Positions 17,409-27,549 are shown, numbered from the stretch's first letter. The stretch: DNA of 64,000 nucleotides from Methylotenera_A sp046594915 (GCA_046594915.1 JBKJRC010000014.1:124001-188000); one strand, 5' to 3'. Numbers and translations are program-made. Notes: a model not told the origin generated them from the letters alone.

Positions 17409-18650
17409 CTAGCCCTTTGAATAATTGGCTAACGCTTGTTGAATAATTTTCAATCGTTTCATGTGCATTTGTTTGTGCGTCATATTGCTCACCTCATTAA
17501 CACAATTTGTACTCATGTCAATTAACGTCTGTCTAACGTGCATAATCGCAATAAGTTGTTGTTTTAGGCTCTCAATATTACCTGTTCTAAAGAAATACCC
17601 TGTTTTCTGACTCTCTACACATTGCATTAACCCAGCAGTATCTGCACAAAGCACTGGCAGCCCTTGAGAAAAAGCATCAAAAACGTTTCTAGGCTGTTCA
17701 TCCGATAAACTTGGAATCACCATTAAATCATAGCCATGTAGTAAGTTAAAAAAATCTGGCCCATATTTAACCGTTCCACAGAGCTTTATTTGAGCTTGTT
17801 TGTTTTGAGCACGAATGAGTTGGTCGCATTCCTGCAATAAGTTTCCATCGCCCACAACATCCAACGTGAATGAATAGCCTGCATCGATTAACTCACTAGC
17901 CGCTTTAATGAGTAGCAATATACCTTTTTCTACTACTAGCCGGCCTGCAAATATTAACTTTATCGGCTGTGCAATATGCGCTGATTTAGTTTGAATCAAC
18001 AAATTTAAAGCAGATTCACTCAATATGTTCTCTGCGTCAATCCAGGTAGCTGGTATCACAAAGCCTTTTTGCTGATGATTTTTTAATAGTGATTTTTTAT
18101 AATCTTGTTGCGTAAACGTACTTAAATCTGCACTTTGTACGCACAAGCGATTTAAATATTCGCACACAATTGCTCTTAATTTTCTTTTAAAACCAACTGT
18201 TTGATTAACAGGAATTCGCCAAAAGGCCGACTCAACATTAATAAAATGAAAACGCCTTCTTAATACAAGCAATGGACAGATTATCCAAGCTTCTGGTAAA
18301 GGCCAGCCAGCAACTGCACTATGAACAATTTGAGTGTGCTTGATTTCTTTCCATAACACTCTGATGACTTTTGGCAACAAAAATATTGCATGTAATGTAT
18401 TGTGAGGTTTTTGTAGCAATACAAAACGTACATTTTTTAAAGCTGGATTATTTTCAATCTCTACCGCATCCTTAAGTGGAATTTCATCTGAAAAGTATGA
18501 AACCAAAGTCAAGTTTTCGATATAGTTTGCATGCTCTATCAAGTCTTTGGCCCAAGCATTGGAAACACAAAGCATATTATTCGCGTTACGCATGTAAGGT
18601 ACAGAAAACAATACGAGCAAATATGGGGTTGTTAAATTGGATGGATTCAT
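17409..18650 (-). CDS. Glycosyltransferase of the GT4-like (GT-B) type
   Basis: A 413-residue GT-B glycosyltransferase. The C-terminal half has LIFAGRLVVEKGILLLIKA, FTLDVVGDG and VIPSLSDEQPRNVFDAFSQGLPVL. This is the GT4 nucleotide-sugar-binding region with the EX7E-like segment changed to DEQPRNVFDA. Such enzymes add sugars to envelope polysaccharides or lipids at the cytoplasmic face of the inner membrane. It sits alone between ubiB (convergent) and mutM, with no other polysaccharide genes nearby, so the acceptor is unknown. Its GC content looks lower than that of its neighbours, consistent with later acquisition (impression). Confidence 0.85.
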   Translation of the reverse strand: MNPSNLTTPYLLVLFSVPYMRNANNMLCVSNAWAKDLIEHANYIENLTLVSYFSDEIPLKDAVEIENNPALKNVRFVLLQKPHNTLHAIFLLPKVIRVLWKEIKHTQIVHSAVAGWPLPEAWIICPLLVLRRRFHFINVESAFWRIPVNQTVGFKRKLRAIVCEYLNRLCVQSADLSTFTQQDYKKSLLKNHQQKGFVIPATWIDAENILSESALNLLIQTKSAHIAQPIKLIFAGRLVVEKGILLLIKAASELIDAGYSFTLDVVGDGNLLQECDQLIRAQNKQAQIKLCGTVKYGPDFFNLLHGYDLMVIPSLSDEQPRNVFDAFSQGLPVLCADTAGLMQCVESQKTGYFFRTGNIESLKQQLIAIMHVRQTLIDMSTNCVNEVSNMTHKQMHMKRLKIIQQALANYSKG

Positions 18651-18730
18651 GGCTGATTGTAAATGTCTTATACCTTATTATGCTAGCGTAATAACCTGCT
18701 TTTAGCTAATAATTTTAGCCCCTAATTTCA

Positions 18731-19573
18731 TTAACGATGCTGGCACATACCGCAATAAAAAGTAGAGCGCTGTCCCAATCGAATATTTTTTATCTGCTGT
18801 GAGCATATTTTGCAGGGTTGGTTAGTTCGACCATAAACAAAATATTCCTGCTGAAAATATCCAGGGTTTCCATCCGCACCAAAGAAATCCCGCAAACTGC
18901 TGCCACCTGCTTTGAGTGCATCGTTGAGTGTGGATTTAATTTCTAATACCAATTTTTCGCATTGTTTTAGTGTTAAGTATTTCGCAGGGGTCTCGGGATG
19001 AATACGTGCGCGGAACAACGATTCTGATGCATAAATATTACCAACCCCAACCACCAAATGGCTATCCATAATGGCTACTTTAATCGCTGATATGCGCGTG
19101 CGTAATGCGTCAAATAAATACTGTGCATTAAAATTTTCTTCCAGCGGCTCTGGGCCTAGTACGCAAATTAATGGATGCTCATGTGGCGTGTCACCTGCCC
19201 ACAGCACTGCGCCAAAGCGACGCGGATCGCGCAACCTCAACACGCGGCCATCATCAAATACGATGTCAAAATGGTCGTGTTTTTCAGGCGGAAAATGGCG
19301 TTCCATCAAACAAATACGACCTGACATGCCTAAATGTAATAACAAAGTACCATTTGGAATTACTGTATCGCCAGAAGCGCCTCCGAAATCAGCCAGAATA
19401 TACTTAGCACGGCGTCTCAAACCCAATAGCTTTTGCTGATGCAGTGTTTGTGGCAAATGGGAAGGAATGGGCCAACGCATGCTGGCATTGCGAATGACCA
19501 CTTGCGCCACGCTATGATTGATTAACGGCATAAGCCCGCGGCGCGTAATCTCTACCTCGGGTAACTCAGGCAT
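18731..19573 (-). CDS. mutM: Formamidopyrimidine-DNA glycosylase
   Basis: A 280-residue Fpg/MutM. The N-terminus PELPEVEITRRGL contains the catalytic Pro2 and Glu3. The central helix-two-turn-helix (VGVGNIYASESLFRARIHP) and the C-terminal four-cysteine zinc finger (CKICSQQIKNIRLGQRSTFYCGMCQ) are intact. It excises 8-oxoguanine and formamidopyrimidines and nicks the abasic site by beta/delta elimination. It may be read with the upstream DUF4340 gene on the same strand, 12 bp away. Confidence 0.97.
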   Translation of the reverse strand: MPELPEVEITRRGLMPLINHSVAQVVIRNASMRWPIPSHLPQTLHQQKLLGLRRRAKYILADFGGASGDTVIPNGTLLLHLGMSGRICLMERHFPPEKHDHFDIVFDDGRVLRLRDPRRFGAVLWAGDTPHEHPLICVLGPEPLEENFNAQYLFDALRTRISAIKVAIMDSHLVVGVGNIYASESLFRARIHPETPAKYLTLKQCEKLVLEIKSTLNDALKAGGSSLRDFFGADGNPGYFQQEYFVYGRTNQPCKICSQQIKNIRLGQRSTFYCGMCQHR

Positions 19574-19585
19574 GCAAATGGGCAG

Positions 19586-20479
19586 CTATTTTAGGTTAAT
19601 CGGTGGATTTAACATGGTAAATCCAACATCATTGGTAAAATGATACAAAATGCCTTCATCAGGGCGGCCTAGCAACAATTCGGGTGATTCTTGAATTTTG
19701 TCAAAATGCACACTTTTTCCGTTTTTTAGTTTGACTTCAAACGATGGGTAAACGGTTTTGCGGTCTGGCGTATACAACTCCACCGATTTGGCTGGGCTTT
19801 GTTTCCAGCTAAAATCTAGCCATTCGTTCATTTCATTTTGGCTTGGTTTTGCTTTGGGTGCATTCACTTTCCAGTTGCCATCCACCATATCCACATTTAG
19901 TCGCACTTCTTCCCATTGCTCTAAGCGCGAAAAATCAAAGCCGCTAATCTGTTTTACTTCGGCTGGTGCAAGTGGCAATTTATCGATTAACTCAACACTT
20001 TGCACGCTGGCTGCTTCTGCATATCCTGCATGAATCAGGTAAACGGCATCTTTGTAGGCTAGGTACTGTAGCTCTGTTACGGAGTTATGTGTACCAAATA
20101 CAAATTCTTCTGTGCCTTTGCTGCCCATGAGTTGTAATTTAAGTTCTGGATTATTCAGGCCGTATTTTGCTAAATCTTTTGCAGAATATTTATCTTTACT
20201 GGTTGCGGCAATAATAGACAAAATACGCTGTACGGACATTTGGTCGGCACGCGCTTTATACGGCGCGGTCATGTGCCAAAATCCGTTTACTTTTTCAAAA
20301 CGCATCGCTTTAAGTGCAGGAAACTCTATTTTAATCGCAGTAAAATCGGCCAGTTTCAATTGAGAAACGGCATATTCGGCAGGCGCATCATTATTGGTTT
20401 GCGGGCGTAAATACAAAAATGCAACCAAGCCGCCGACCAACAACAGCATCACCAGATTCAATATCCATCTATTTTTCAT
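19586..20479 (-). CDS. DUF4340 domain protein of a Gld-type ABC cluster
   Basis: A 297-residue protein with an N-terminal transmembrane anchor (about residues 5-25, LNLVMLLLVGGLVAFLYL) and a periplasmic DUF4340 domain (about 60-290) with repeated LKLADFTAIKIEFPA / KDLAKYGLNNPELKL segments. DUF4340 proteins are regularly encoded beside GldA/GldF/GldG-like ABC genes, as here. The role is unknown, possibly presentation of a substrate to the transporter. It follows the GldG-like gene with a 78-bp gap. Confidence 0.85.
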   Translation of the reverse strand: MKNRWILNLVMLLLVGGLVAFLYLRPQTNNDAPAEYAVSQLKLADFTAIKIEFPALKAMRFEKVNGFWHMTAPYKARADQMSVQRILSIIAATSKDKYSAKDLAKYGLNNPELKLQLMGSKGTEEFVFGTHNSVTELQYLAYKDAVYLIHAGYAEAASVQSVELIDKLPLAPAEVKQISGFDFSRLEQWEEVRLNVDMVDGNWKVNAPKAKPSQNEMNEWLDFSWKQSPAKSVELYTPDRKTVYPSFEVKLKNGKSVHFDKIQESPELLLGRPDEGILYHFTNDVGFTMLNPPINLK

Positions 20480-20557
20480 TTTTCAACTTACTCTTATTTC
20501 AACTTAACAGTTTTTTGGCTGTATTTTTATGCATTTTTTACAGCTTAAGTTTATCGC

Positions 20558-21952
20558 TTACGCTTTTCTGCGTTTCCACCATAACCAGAGACCTGCTACA
20601 AAGAATGCAAGCGGGATAAAGTACTGAAAACCATGAAACACTGTCCACGCCACAATGCGGCCTTTATCATCGTTTGGTATGGTCATATTGATATCTTTGA
20701 GCGGCATCGGCTGTATGGTAATCAGTTTGTCGTCACCCGCCAGCCAGTTCACAATATTGATGCCAAAATCCAGGTTGCCGCCGTTGGTGATAAACGTGTT
20801 GGATAAAAAGTTTGCATTGCCCATCACCACCACGCGCTGGCCTTTTTTACCATATTCGCGCTCTAATGCCACACCAATATTAATCGGGCCGCGTTTATCG
20901 GTTTTTGCATCAAAAACTACTTTTTGATTTTTAACGCCCGCTGGAGAAATGTCGGATTCCAGCCAGCCATTTGGTGCAACCTCTACCAAACGCCCTACTT
21001 TCCAGCCAAATTCATCAGATGCTTTTGCATCCACTTCATGCGCCTCGGGGAAAAGTGTACGTAACTGAAAATTGCGCGTAATAGCGTGATCGCCATAAAA
21101 AGAGGCAAAAGCCACTTTGGCATCTGCGCCATATTGCGCTGCTGTCATATCAACCGCAATGCCGGGTGAAACAGTAACGCCTAAATAATCCGCCACTTCT
21201 TTTAAACCGCGTAAATTATTGTCATCCAGCAACCACAATAAATTACCGCCAGACTCTAAATACGCTTTTATTTTTTTCGCTTCAATTGCACTCACGTCTA
21301 CTTGCGGGCTAGCAATCACCAACATCGCGCCGTTGGCTGGCACCGCCTGCGCAATGGTTAAATCAGGGTTGGCAAATTTAAAACCTTTAGATTCCAACTG
21401 TTTACCAAATTCGCCTATGTCGTGATTTTTGATGCCTTGCAAATGACGCTCACCATGGCCGTCTAAAAACATCACGGCCTGCGTATTGGTGCGCGATAAA
21501 CGCACCAATAAGTTGGTCATTTCCTGCTCGGCAAACGGAGGATTTATATGCTCTGTGCGTTTATTAAACTCGACTACGGTTTCACCATCTTGCTTAACAC
21601 CCGCTTCTTGCGCTAATTTTGGTTCTTCGGATGGGTTAATAAAGGTGAGCGTGATATTTTTTTTCTCGCGCTGGTAACGTGCGACAAAATCAATCATACC
21701 CTTGCGAAAAGTGTCGCCACGATTGGCGTCATCATGCGTAGCGTAAACCGTAATATTTACCGGCTCTTTCATCTGCTTTAATATATTTACGCTGCCTTGC
21801 GTGAGGATATTACGATTGGCTTGTGTGACATCTTTGGCATAGCGATATTGACTGGTTAAATAGCCAATCAATATCACCAGCAAGATAAAAAGTACAACAA
21901 ATAGCCAGCTTTGTGCCAGCATTTGAATACGTAAATTACGATTAATTTTCAT
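20558..21952 (-). CDS. GldG-like ABC-associated membrane protein
   Basis: A 464-residue protein with an N-terminal helix (about residues 12-32), a large periplasmic region and a C-terminal helix (about 440-458) ending in WWKRRKA. The SVNILKQMKEPVNITVYAT and VMFLDGHGERHLQGI segments are characteristic of the GldG / ABC-type uncharacterised transport auxiliary domain. In gliding Bacteroidetes, GldAFG forms an ABC complex. Betaproteobacterial homologues are not linked to gliding, and their substrate is unknown. It is the third gene of a four-gene minus-strand operon. Confidence 0.87.
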   Translation of the reverse strand: MKINRNLRIQMLAQSWLFVVLFILLVILIGYLTSQYRYAKDVTQANRNILTQGSVNILKQMKEPVNITVYATHDDANRGDTFRKGMIDFVARYQREKKNITLTFINPSEEPKLAQEAGVKQDGETVVEFNKRTEHINPPFAEQEMTNLLVRLSRTNTQAVMFLDGHGERHLQGIKNHDIGEFGKQLESKGFKFANPDLTIAQAVPANGAMLVIASPQVDVSAIEAKKIKAYLESGGNLLWLLDDNNLRGLKEVADYLGVTVSPGIAVDMTAAQYGADAKVAFASFYGDHAITRNFQLRTLFPEAHEVDAKASDEFGWKVGRLVEVAPNGWLESDISPAGVKNQKVVFDAKTDKRGPINIGVALEREYGKKGQRVVVMGNANFLSNTFITNGGNLDFGINIVNWLAGDDKLITIQPMPLKDINMTIPNDDKGRIVAWTVFHGFQYFIPLAFFVAGLWLWWKRRKA

Positions 21953-21965
21953 ACAAAAAGTCCAA

Positions 21966-22712
21966 TTAGCCTCTTAACCGGTCTGCATCTAGACGGCGAA
22001 TCGTTAATATTAAAAAAGTGATGATAAATAAAACAAAATAGGCGATATCGGCCGTATCAATCAAGCCGCCTGCAAACGATTGAAAATGCTTCATCAAGGA
22101 TAATTGCGCCAAAGTATTACTGGGGTCGCCCGCAAAAAATCGGTCTAAGATCATCAATGCAAACAACGCGATAAAGCTTAAAATCGCCGCTACCACTGGT
22201 TGCGAGGTTAAGCTGGAAAAATACAATCCTAGCGCAGAAAAACTGGCTACCATTAAAAACAAGCCCAGTGAATTGGCTAAAATATAACCAAAATCAATCT
22301 CGGACCAGATATTAAGTGTAAATAACATGAATGCGATATACACAATTAATATGCTTAAAAATGCCACCAAGCCGACAAACTTGCCCAGCACAATTTCAGT
22401 TAACGATAAAGGCGCGCTGAATAAAAACGGCAATGTTTGGCTGCGGCGTTCTTCACTGATTAAACGCATTGAAAGCAGCGGTACAGCAAATAACATAATA
22501 AAGGAAGCCAAACCATACACGGTTTGCCCAACAAATTGCGTGACGCCATAACGCTCGGCAGGACGAATTGCGCCCGACATTACCTCAAAATAATCGTTTA
22601 CGCCATTTAAATAATACGTGCCAAACGCAAACATTAATAAGGCTAGAATAATCCAGCCCATCGGGGACGCAAACACGCTTTTGAGTTCTTTTCTGGCCAC
22701 GTTTAAAATCAT
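21966..22712 (-). CDS. ABC transporter permease, GldF/ABC-2 type
   Basis: A 248-residue polytopic membrane protein with six predicted helices. It belongs to the ABC-2 permease family: an N-terminal KELKSVFASPMGWIILAL start and an EERRSQTLPFLFSAPLSLTEIVLGKF segment, which is the coupling helix region of the family. It is encoded 10 bp after its ATPase and 13 bp before the GldG-like gene, and should form the transporter core with them in the inner membrane. Confidence 0.9.
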   Translation of the reverse strand: MILNVARKELKSVFASPMGWIILALLMFAFGTYYLNGVNDYFEVMSGAIRPAERYGVTQFVGQTVYGLASFIMLFAVPLLSMRLISEERRSQTLPFLFSAPLSLTEIVLGKFVGLVAFLSILIVYIAFMLFTLNIWSEIDFGYILANSLGLFLMVASFSALGLYFSSLTSQPVVAAILSFIALFALMILDRFFAGDPSNTLAQLSLMKHFQSFAGGLIDTADIAYFVLFIITFLILTIRRLDADRLRG

Positions 22713-22722
22713 GGAATTTCCT

Positions 22723-23697
22723 TTAAGCTGCTGACGCTTCTGGAATTGCTGCGTCTTGATAGGTTAACTGCACAAACACATCTTCTAAACTGGTTTGATC
22801 TGGCGCGATTTGGTATAAGCCCCAGCCGTTTTTAACCGCTGCTTGCACAATTGCTTCATGTGGCATTTGGTTCTCTGCAAAACGCACACGCATCATATTA
22901 TTTTCCAGCGTTTCCGCTTCGGTAACGCCTGCAATTTGCAATAAATCGGCCACTTTTGGCGCATGGTTAAAGCCAATCAATAATTTATTGCCGACGCGCT
23001 GGCGTTTTAATACATCAATGCCACCATTAAATACCAGTTTACCTTTATCGATAATCTGAACGTGGTCGCACACCATTTCAACCTCTGGCAAAATATGCGT
23101 CGATAAAATCACGCTGTGGTCAGTGCCAATTTCACGGATTAAACTACGAATATCACGGATCTGAATCGGGTCTAAGCCCACTGTCGGCTCATCTAAAATC
23201 ACTACCATCGGGTTATGAATAATCGCCTGCGCAATACCCACGCGTTGTTGATAGCCGTTGGATAGATTCTCAATCAAGCGCTTGCTCATGTGCGTTAAGC
23301 CGCAACGTTCTTTGGCGTTTTCCACCGCTTTTTTAATATTGCGACTGGCTACTCGATGCAATCTAGCCGCAATGGTTAAGTACTCATCGACGGTAAATTC
23401 CTTATATAGCGGGCGCATTTCAGGCAAGTAACCAATTAGTGCCTTGGCTTCTTTGGGATTTTCAATCATATCGATGCCGCATATTTTGACCGAACCAGCG
23501 CTTGGCGCCAAGTTGCCTGTCAGCATCTTCATGGTGGTAGATTTACCTGCGCCATTTGGCCCTAAAAACCCGAGCACCTGGCCTTGGCTTAGATTAAAGC
23601 TAACATTACTCACCGCCTCGCGGCCGCCGTAAATTCGAGTAAGCTCCAAAGCTTCTACCGTTAAACTTGATCCTTCTAGTGTTAAATTAGTCATCAT
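22723..23697 (-). CDS. ABC transporter ATP-binding protein, GldA type
   Basis: A 324-residue ABC ATPase. It has Walker A GFLGPNGAGKSTTMKM, the signature LSNGYQQRVGIAQA, Walker B MVVILDEPTVGLDP and the H-loop LSTHILPEVE. The C-terminal 80 residues form the DUF4162-like regulatory tail of GldA/CcmA-type ATPases. It is the first gene of the operon GldA-GldF-GldG-DUF4340. The 272-bp gap to the divergent TPR gene should hold its promoter. Confidence 0.93.
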   Translation of the reverse strand: MMTNLTLEGSSLTVEALELTRIYGGREAVSNVSFNLSQGQVLGFLGPNGAGKSTTMKMLTGNLAPSAGSVKICGIDMIENPKEAKALIGYLPEMRPLYKEFTVDEYLTIAARLHRVASRNIKKAVENAKERCGLTHMSKRLIENLSNGYQQRVGIAQAIIHNPMVVILDEPTVGLDPIQIRDIRSLIREIGTDHSVILSTHILPEVEMVCDHVQIIDKGKLVFNGGIDVLKRQRVGNKLLIGFNHAPKVADLLQIAGVTEAETLENNMMRVRFAENQMPHEAIVQAAVKNGWGLYQIAPDQTSLEDVFVQLTYQDAAIPEASAA

Positions 23698-23969
23698 GAT
23701 TGTCTTGTTATGGTCTAAAGCTCGTTATTTATGAAACAAAACTGCTAGATTAGTTTCAAGCAAGAAGCTATAGTCTTAATTAATTATGCTTAATAAAAAG
23801 CAATCAAATATTTAAAAAGCAACTAAATATTGCACAACCCTTGATTATGGATGAACTTGCATTAACTGTCACGGACTAAACAATAGTTAACAGATAAATG
23901 TTATTTAAGTAAGTGTTGAATCGAGTCATATCATATCAAGTTATATTGAAAGTATCTGGAACCTAAATA

Positions 23970-25676
23970 ATGCTGCCCATTAAAAAACCCGTTAAAAAAA
24001 TAATATTTACGCTGTTAGTATCATTGGCAGCGACTAACAGTATGCGTGTTTTAGCAGAGTCCACTCCGCCGATGACCAAGGTGCCAACTATCACCACTGC
24101 CAACGCAGAATTTGTGTATAAATATTTACTGGGTGAAATTGCAGGCCAGCGTGGTGATATTACATTAGCCAGCCAACTGTTTTTAGATTTAGCCAAGCAA
24201 ACGCGCGATGCACGTTTAGCCGAGCGCGCTGCCCGCGCAGCAGCCTATGCGAATCAACCAGGATTAGCCTTGCAAGCGGCTACATTATGGGTTGAATTGG
24301 ATCCTGATTCATTGGAGGCGCAGCAAGCATCCAGCCAATTGCTGGTGGCCAGTGGCAACTTAAAGCAAGCCAAGCCGCATATAAAAAACTTATTGGCTAA
24401 ACCAGACACGCGTGCAAACGGTTTTTTATATCTCAATACCTTGCTAGCAAATCAAAAAGATAAAAATGAGTCGCTTGCGCTTATCAAGGAATTTGCAGCA
24501 CCTTATCCTACTTTGCCAGAAGCGCATTTTGCCATTGCACAAGCCGCGCTGATTGCAGACAACACAGCACTCGCCAAAACAGAATTAATCGCCGCTGACA
24601 AATTGCGTCCAGGTTGGGAAGCTGTTGCGCAGATACAAGGTCAGTTGTTATTTAAAGAGTCTCCAGACAAAGCCATTATTTTCTATCAGGATTTTTTAAA
24701 ACGTTATCCAAAAGCCAATGACGTGCGCATGACTTATGCTAAAACATTGGTTAATCAAAAACGCCACGCAGAGGCCAAACCAGAGTTTGTTAAATTGGTG
24801 AACGAATCGGGAGGCAGTCCAGAGATTAGCGCGGTTGTTGGTTTGCTATCGCTGGAGTCGAACGATTTCGCTAGCGCGGATAAATACTTTGAACAAGCCA
24901 TCGCCAAAGGTTTTAAAGAGCCAGAGCAATTATATGTTTATTTAGGTCGCAGCAGCGAGCGGCAGAAAAATGATGCAAAAGCCCTTGCCTGGTATGACAA
25001 AATAGCGCCGAGTAGTGAGCGTTATTTAGAAGGTAGACTTTCTGCCGCCAATGTAATTGCACGCACGCAAAACGTAGATGCGGCAATTGCAATGCTGGAC
25101 AATGTCAATGAATTAACACCAGAGCAACAAATCGTTATTATTCAAACGCAAGCCAATATGTTGGGCCAAGCCAAACGCAATCAAGAATCGTTCGACCTGA
25201 TGGATAATGCAGTTAAAAACCTGCCTAATTCACCTGAGCTGATTTACGATTATGCGATGGCCGCCGAACGCTTGAGTAAGCTGGATGTGATGGAAACTGA
25301 GCTGCGAAAAGTCATTTTAATGAAGCCTGATTATGCAGCTGCTTATAATGCACTGGGTTATTCTTTTGCCGATCGCAATATTAAACTAGATGAAGCAAAA
25401 ACTTTGATAGAAACCGCGTTAAAACTGCAGCCAAACGATCATTACATGCTAGATAGTTTGGGTTGGGTTTACTATCGTATGGGCAATTTAGCGTTGGCAG
25501 TAGAAACGCTGCGCAAAGCTTATGAGATGCAATCAGACCCAGAAATTGCCGCGCATTTGGGCGAAGTGCTGTGGAAACAAGGGTTGCAGGAAGAAGCCAA
25601 GAAAATCTGGGGCTTGGCGCTTAAGGAGCATCCTGGTAATGCTGTTTTATTGGCTACCGCCAAAAAATTCAATTAA
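23970..25676 (+). CDS. Exported tetratricopeptide-repeat protein
   Basis: A 568-residue protein with an N-terminal signal sequence (about residues 1-30, IIFTLLVSLAATNSMRVLA) and TPR units over most of its length. Clear units include DARLAERAARAAAYANQPGLAL and, near the C-terminus, YAAAYNALGYSFADRNIKL and HYMLDSLGWVYYRMGNLAL. Homologous betaproteobacterial TPR proteins are encoded directly upstream of lolB and ispE, as here, but their role is not established. Periplasmic or outer-membrane location is inferred. The gap to lolB is 85 bp. Confidence 0.88.
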   Translation: MLPIKKPVKKIIFTLLVSLAATNSMRVLAESTPPMTKVPTITTANAEFVYKYLLGEIAGQRGDITLASQLFLDLAKQTRDARLAERAARAAAYANQPGLALQAATLWVELDPDSLEAQQASSQLLVASGNLKQAKPHIKNLLAKPDTRANGFLYLNTLLANQKDKNESLALIKEFAAPYPTLPEAHFAIAQAALIADNTALAKTELIAADKLRPGWEAVAQIQGQLLFKESPDKAIIFYQDFLKRYPKANDVRMTYAKTLVNQKRHAEAKPEFVKLVNESGGSPEISAVVGLLSLESNDFASADKYFEQAIAKGFKEPEQLYVYLGRSSERQKNDAKALAWYDKIAPSSERYLEGRLSAANVIARTQNVDAAIAMLDNVNELTPEQQIVIIQTQANMLGQAKRNQESFDLMDNAVKNLPNSPELIYDYAMAAERLSKLDVMETELRKVILMKPDYAAAYNALGYSFADRNIKLDEAKTLIETALKLQPNDHYMLDSLGWVYYRMGNLALAVETLRKAYEMQSDPEIAAHLGEVLWKQGLQEEAKKIWGLALKEHPGNAVLLATAKKFN

Positions 25677-25761
25677 ATTCATATTTAAGACCAATCATAT
25701 ACGCTGGTCATCTAGTTTGAGTAGTTATTTAAGCTACAATCCATTTAAGTCAACCGCTTAA

Positions 25762-26385
25762 ATGGATTTTTTCTTGTCAAATTTTCGCTTGTTTTTATGT
25801 TTAATGTTTTTATTTTTCAGCGCTTGCGCCACGCAACCCAAGCCACCAATTACACAATCACCTACATCGCCTGTTGCCCAGCAGCAACACCTTGCCAAGT
25901 TGAGTGCTATTAAGCGTTTTTCATTAACAGGTCGTTTGGGTGTTGTCACACAGAAAAAGGGTTTTTCAGGTAGCATCGATTGGCAACATGCAGCACAGAG
26001 TGATGCTATCGATGTCTACTCTCCGTTAGGTGGAAAAGTGGCGCATATTGCCAAAACGCCTGACGCTGTAACGTTAACGACACAAGATGGCAAAACGATT
26101 AAAGACACCAGTGCTGAAAATTTAACCGAAACCGCACTCGGGTTTAAGCTGCCACTGGCCGGATTAAGTGACTGGGCGCTTGGTAAACCAACAACCAGTA
26201 AAATAGATGCGAGTACTTGGGATGATGAAGGCCGCTTGCTGACATTAAAACAAAATGGCTGGGATATTAGCTACGAAAATTATGCAGATAACGACGGTGT
26301 TTTTTTGCCTGGCAAAGTGATATTAAAAAGTGAACGGCTTAACTTAAAATTATTAATCGAAAAATGGATACCTGCTGTTGAGTAG
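25762..26385 (+). CDS. lolB: Outer-membrane lipoprotein assembly factor LolB
   Basis: A 207-residue lipoprotein. The signal sequence ends in the lipobox LFFSAC, with lipidated Cys22. The mature part has the LolB fold features: FSLTGRLGVVTQKKGFSGSIDW and LPLAGLSDWALGKP. LolB receives lipoproteins from LolA and inserts them in the outer membrane. It is followed after 74 bp by ispE; lolB-ispE-prs is the standard proteobacterial order. Confidence 0.95.
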   Translation: MDFFLSNFRLFLCLMFLFFSACATQPKPPITQSPTSPVAQQQHLAKLSAIKRFSLTGRLGVVTQKKGFSGSIDWQHAAQSDAIDVYSPLGGKVAHIAKTPDAVTLTTQDGKTIKDTSAENLTETALGFKLPLAGLSDWALGKPTTSKIDASTWDDEGRLLTLKQNGWDISYENYADNDGVFLPGKVILKSERLNLKLLIEKWIPAVE

Positions 26386-26459
26386 TAATTGCGTTTTATT
26401 TGAATTATTTTTCTAATTTACTTATCCAAGTTAACACTATTTTTGCCCACAGTTTAGCC

Positions 26460-27335
26460 ATGCAAAATTTTCACACTTTTTTAGCGCCTGCAAAAATCAA
26501 CTTGTTTTTGCATATCACAGGCCGTCGCGCCGATGGCTATCACACCTTGCAAAGCGTGTTTGAGTTGCTGGATTTTTATGACACGATTCATATTAAGCCT
26601 ACCAGCGCTAAATATATTAAACGCATTAATTTAGTAAACAATGTGCCTGAACATATCGACTTAAGCGTGCGCGCAGCGATTGCTCTGCAACAAGCCACGG
26701 GTTACGTTCAAGGCGCAGAGATTAAGATTGAGAAGCGTATACCCGTTGGCGGCGGATTGGGTGGCGGCAGTTCGGATGCGGCCACTGTTTTGCTGGCGTT
26801 AAATCATTTATGGCAATTGCATTTAAATCGGGCCGAACTGATGCAAATTGGCCTGACATTAGGCGCCGATGTACCCGCGTTTATTTTTGGGCAAACCGCA
26901 TGGGCAGAAGGCATTGGCGAGATATTAACACCGGTCAATTTGCCCGAAAAAAAGCCGAATCAACCTGAAGATTGCTATTATGTAGTGCTAACGCCCGAAA
27001 TTCCTGTGTCAACTGCACAAATTTTTGCACATCCGCGATTGACAAGAGACACGAAACCATTGAAAATAGCGGACTTTTCAAGCGCTACATTTAAACAGTA
27101 TTTTAAAAATGACCTTGAAAACAGTGTATGTGAATTATTTCCTGCAGTTGCCTCTACATTAAAATGGTTAAGCCAATTTGGTGCAGCAAAAATGAGTGGC
27201 TCAGGCGCGTCTGTGTTTGTGATGGCTGAATCCAAGCAAGCTGCAGAAGAAATTTTAGCCATAAAACCTGTTAATACAACTGGCTTTGTGGCGAAAAGGT
27301 TAAAAAAACACCCGCACTTTGCATTAGCAAATTAA
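26460..27335 (+). CDS. ispE: 4-diphosphocytidyl-2-C-methyl-D-erythritol kinase
   Basis: A GHMP kinase of about 291 residues. It has the N-terminal PAKINLFLHITGRRADGYH, the ATP-binding motif PVGGGLGGGSSDAATVL and the C-terminal GAAKMSGSGASVFV. IspE phosphorylates CDP-methylerythritol in the MEP isoprenoid pathway. The ATG at 26460 gives the conserved MQNFHTFLAPAKINLF start. An in-frame TTG at 26400 would add 20 non-conserved residues and is rejected. Confidence 0.96.
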   Translation: MQNFHTFLAPAKINLFLHITGRRADGYHTLQSVFELLDFYDTIHIKPTSAKYIKRINLVNNVPEHIDLSVRAAIALQQATGYVQGAEIKIEKRIPVGGGLGGGSSDAATVLLALNHLWQLHLNRAELMQIGLTLGADVPAFIFGQTAWAEGIGEILTPVNLPEKKPNQPEDCYYVVLTPEIPVSTAQIFAHPRLTRDTKPLKIADFSSATFKQYFKNDLENSVCELFPAVASTLKWLSQFGAAKMSGSGASVFVMAESKQAAEEILAIKPVNTTGFVAKRLKKHPHFALAN

Positions 27336-27390
27336 GGGCATTAGCAAATTAAGACGTAGACAAGTTTAAGCATTAGCGAGTTAAGTTTAT

Positions 27391-27467
27391 TGGGGAGTCG
27401 CCAAGTTGGTTAAGGCACTGGGTTTTGATCCCAGCATCCGAAGGTTCGAGTCCTTCCTCCTCAGCCA
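27391..27467 (+). tRNA. tRNA-Gln (anticodon TTG)
   Basis: A complete cloverleaf including an encoded CCA. The acceptor stem TGGGGAG pairs with CTCCTCA (one G-T pair). The anticodon stem CTGGG/CCCAG encloses the loop TTTTGAT with anticodon TTG. The T arm contains GGTTCGAGTCC. It sits between ispE and prs, where a glutamine tRNA is usual in proteobacteria. Confidence 0.97.
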
Positions 27468-27512
27468 ATAATTAGTATGCAGATAATCAATTCTGTATCG
27501 AACAAAAATAGC

Positions 27513-27549
27513 AAGCGTGTAGATTATGCGATTTACACGCTTTTATTTT
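27513..27549 (+). terminator. Intrinsic terminator after tRNA-Gln
   Basis: AAGCGTGTA pairs with TACACGCTT around a 12-base loop and is followed by a T-rich run. It lies between tRNA-Gln and prs. Confidence 0.75.
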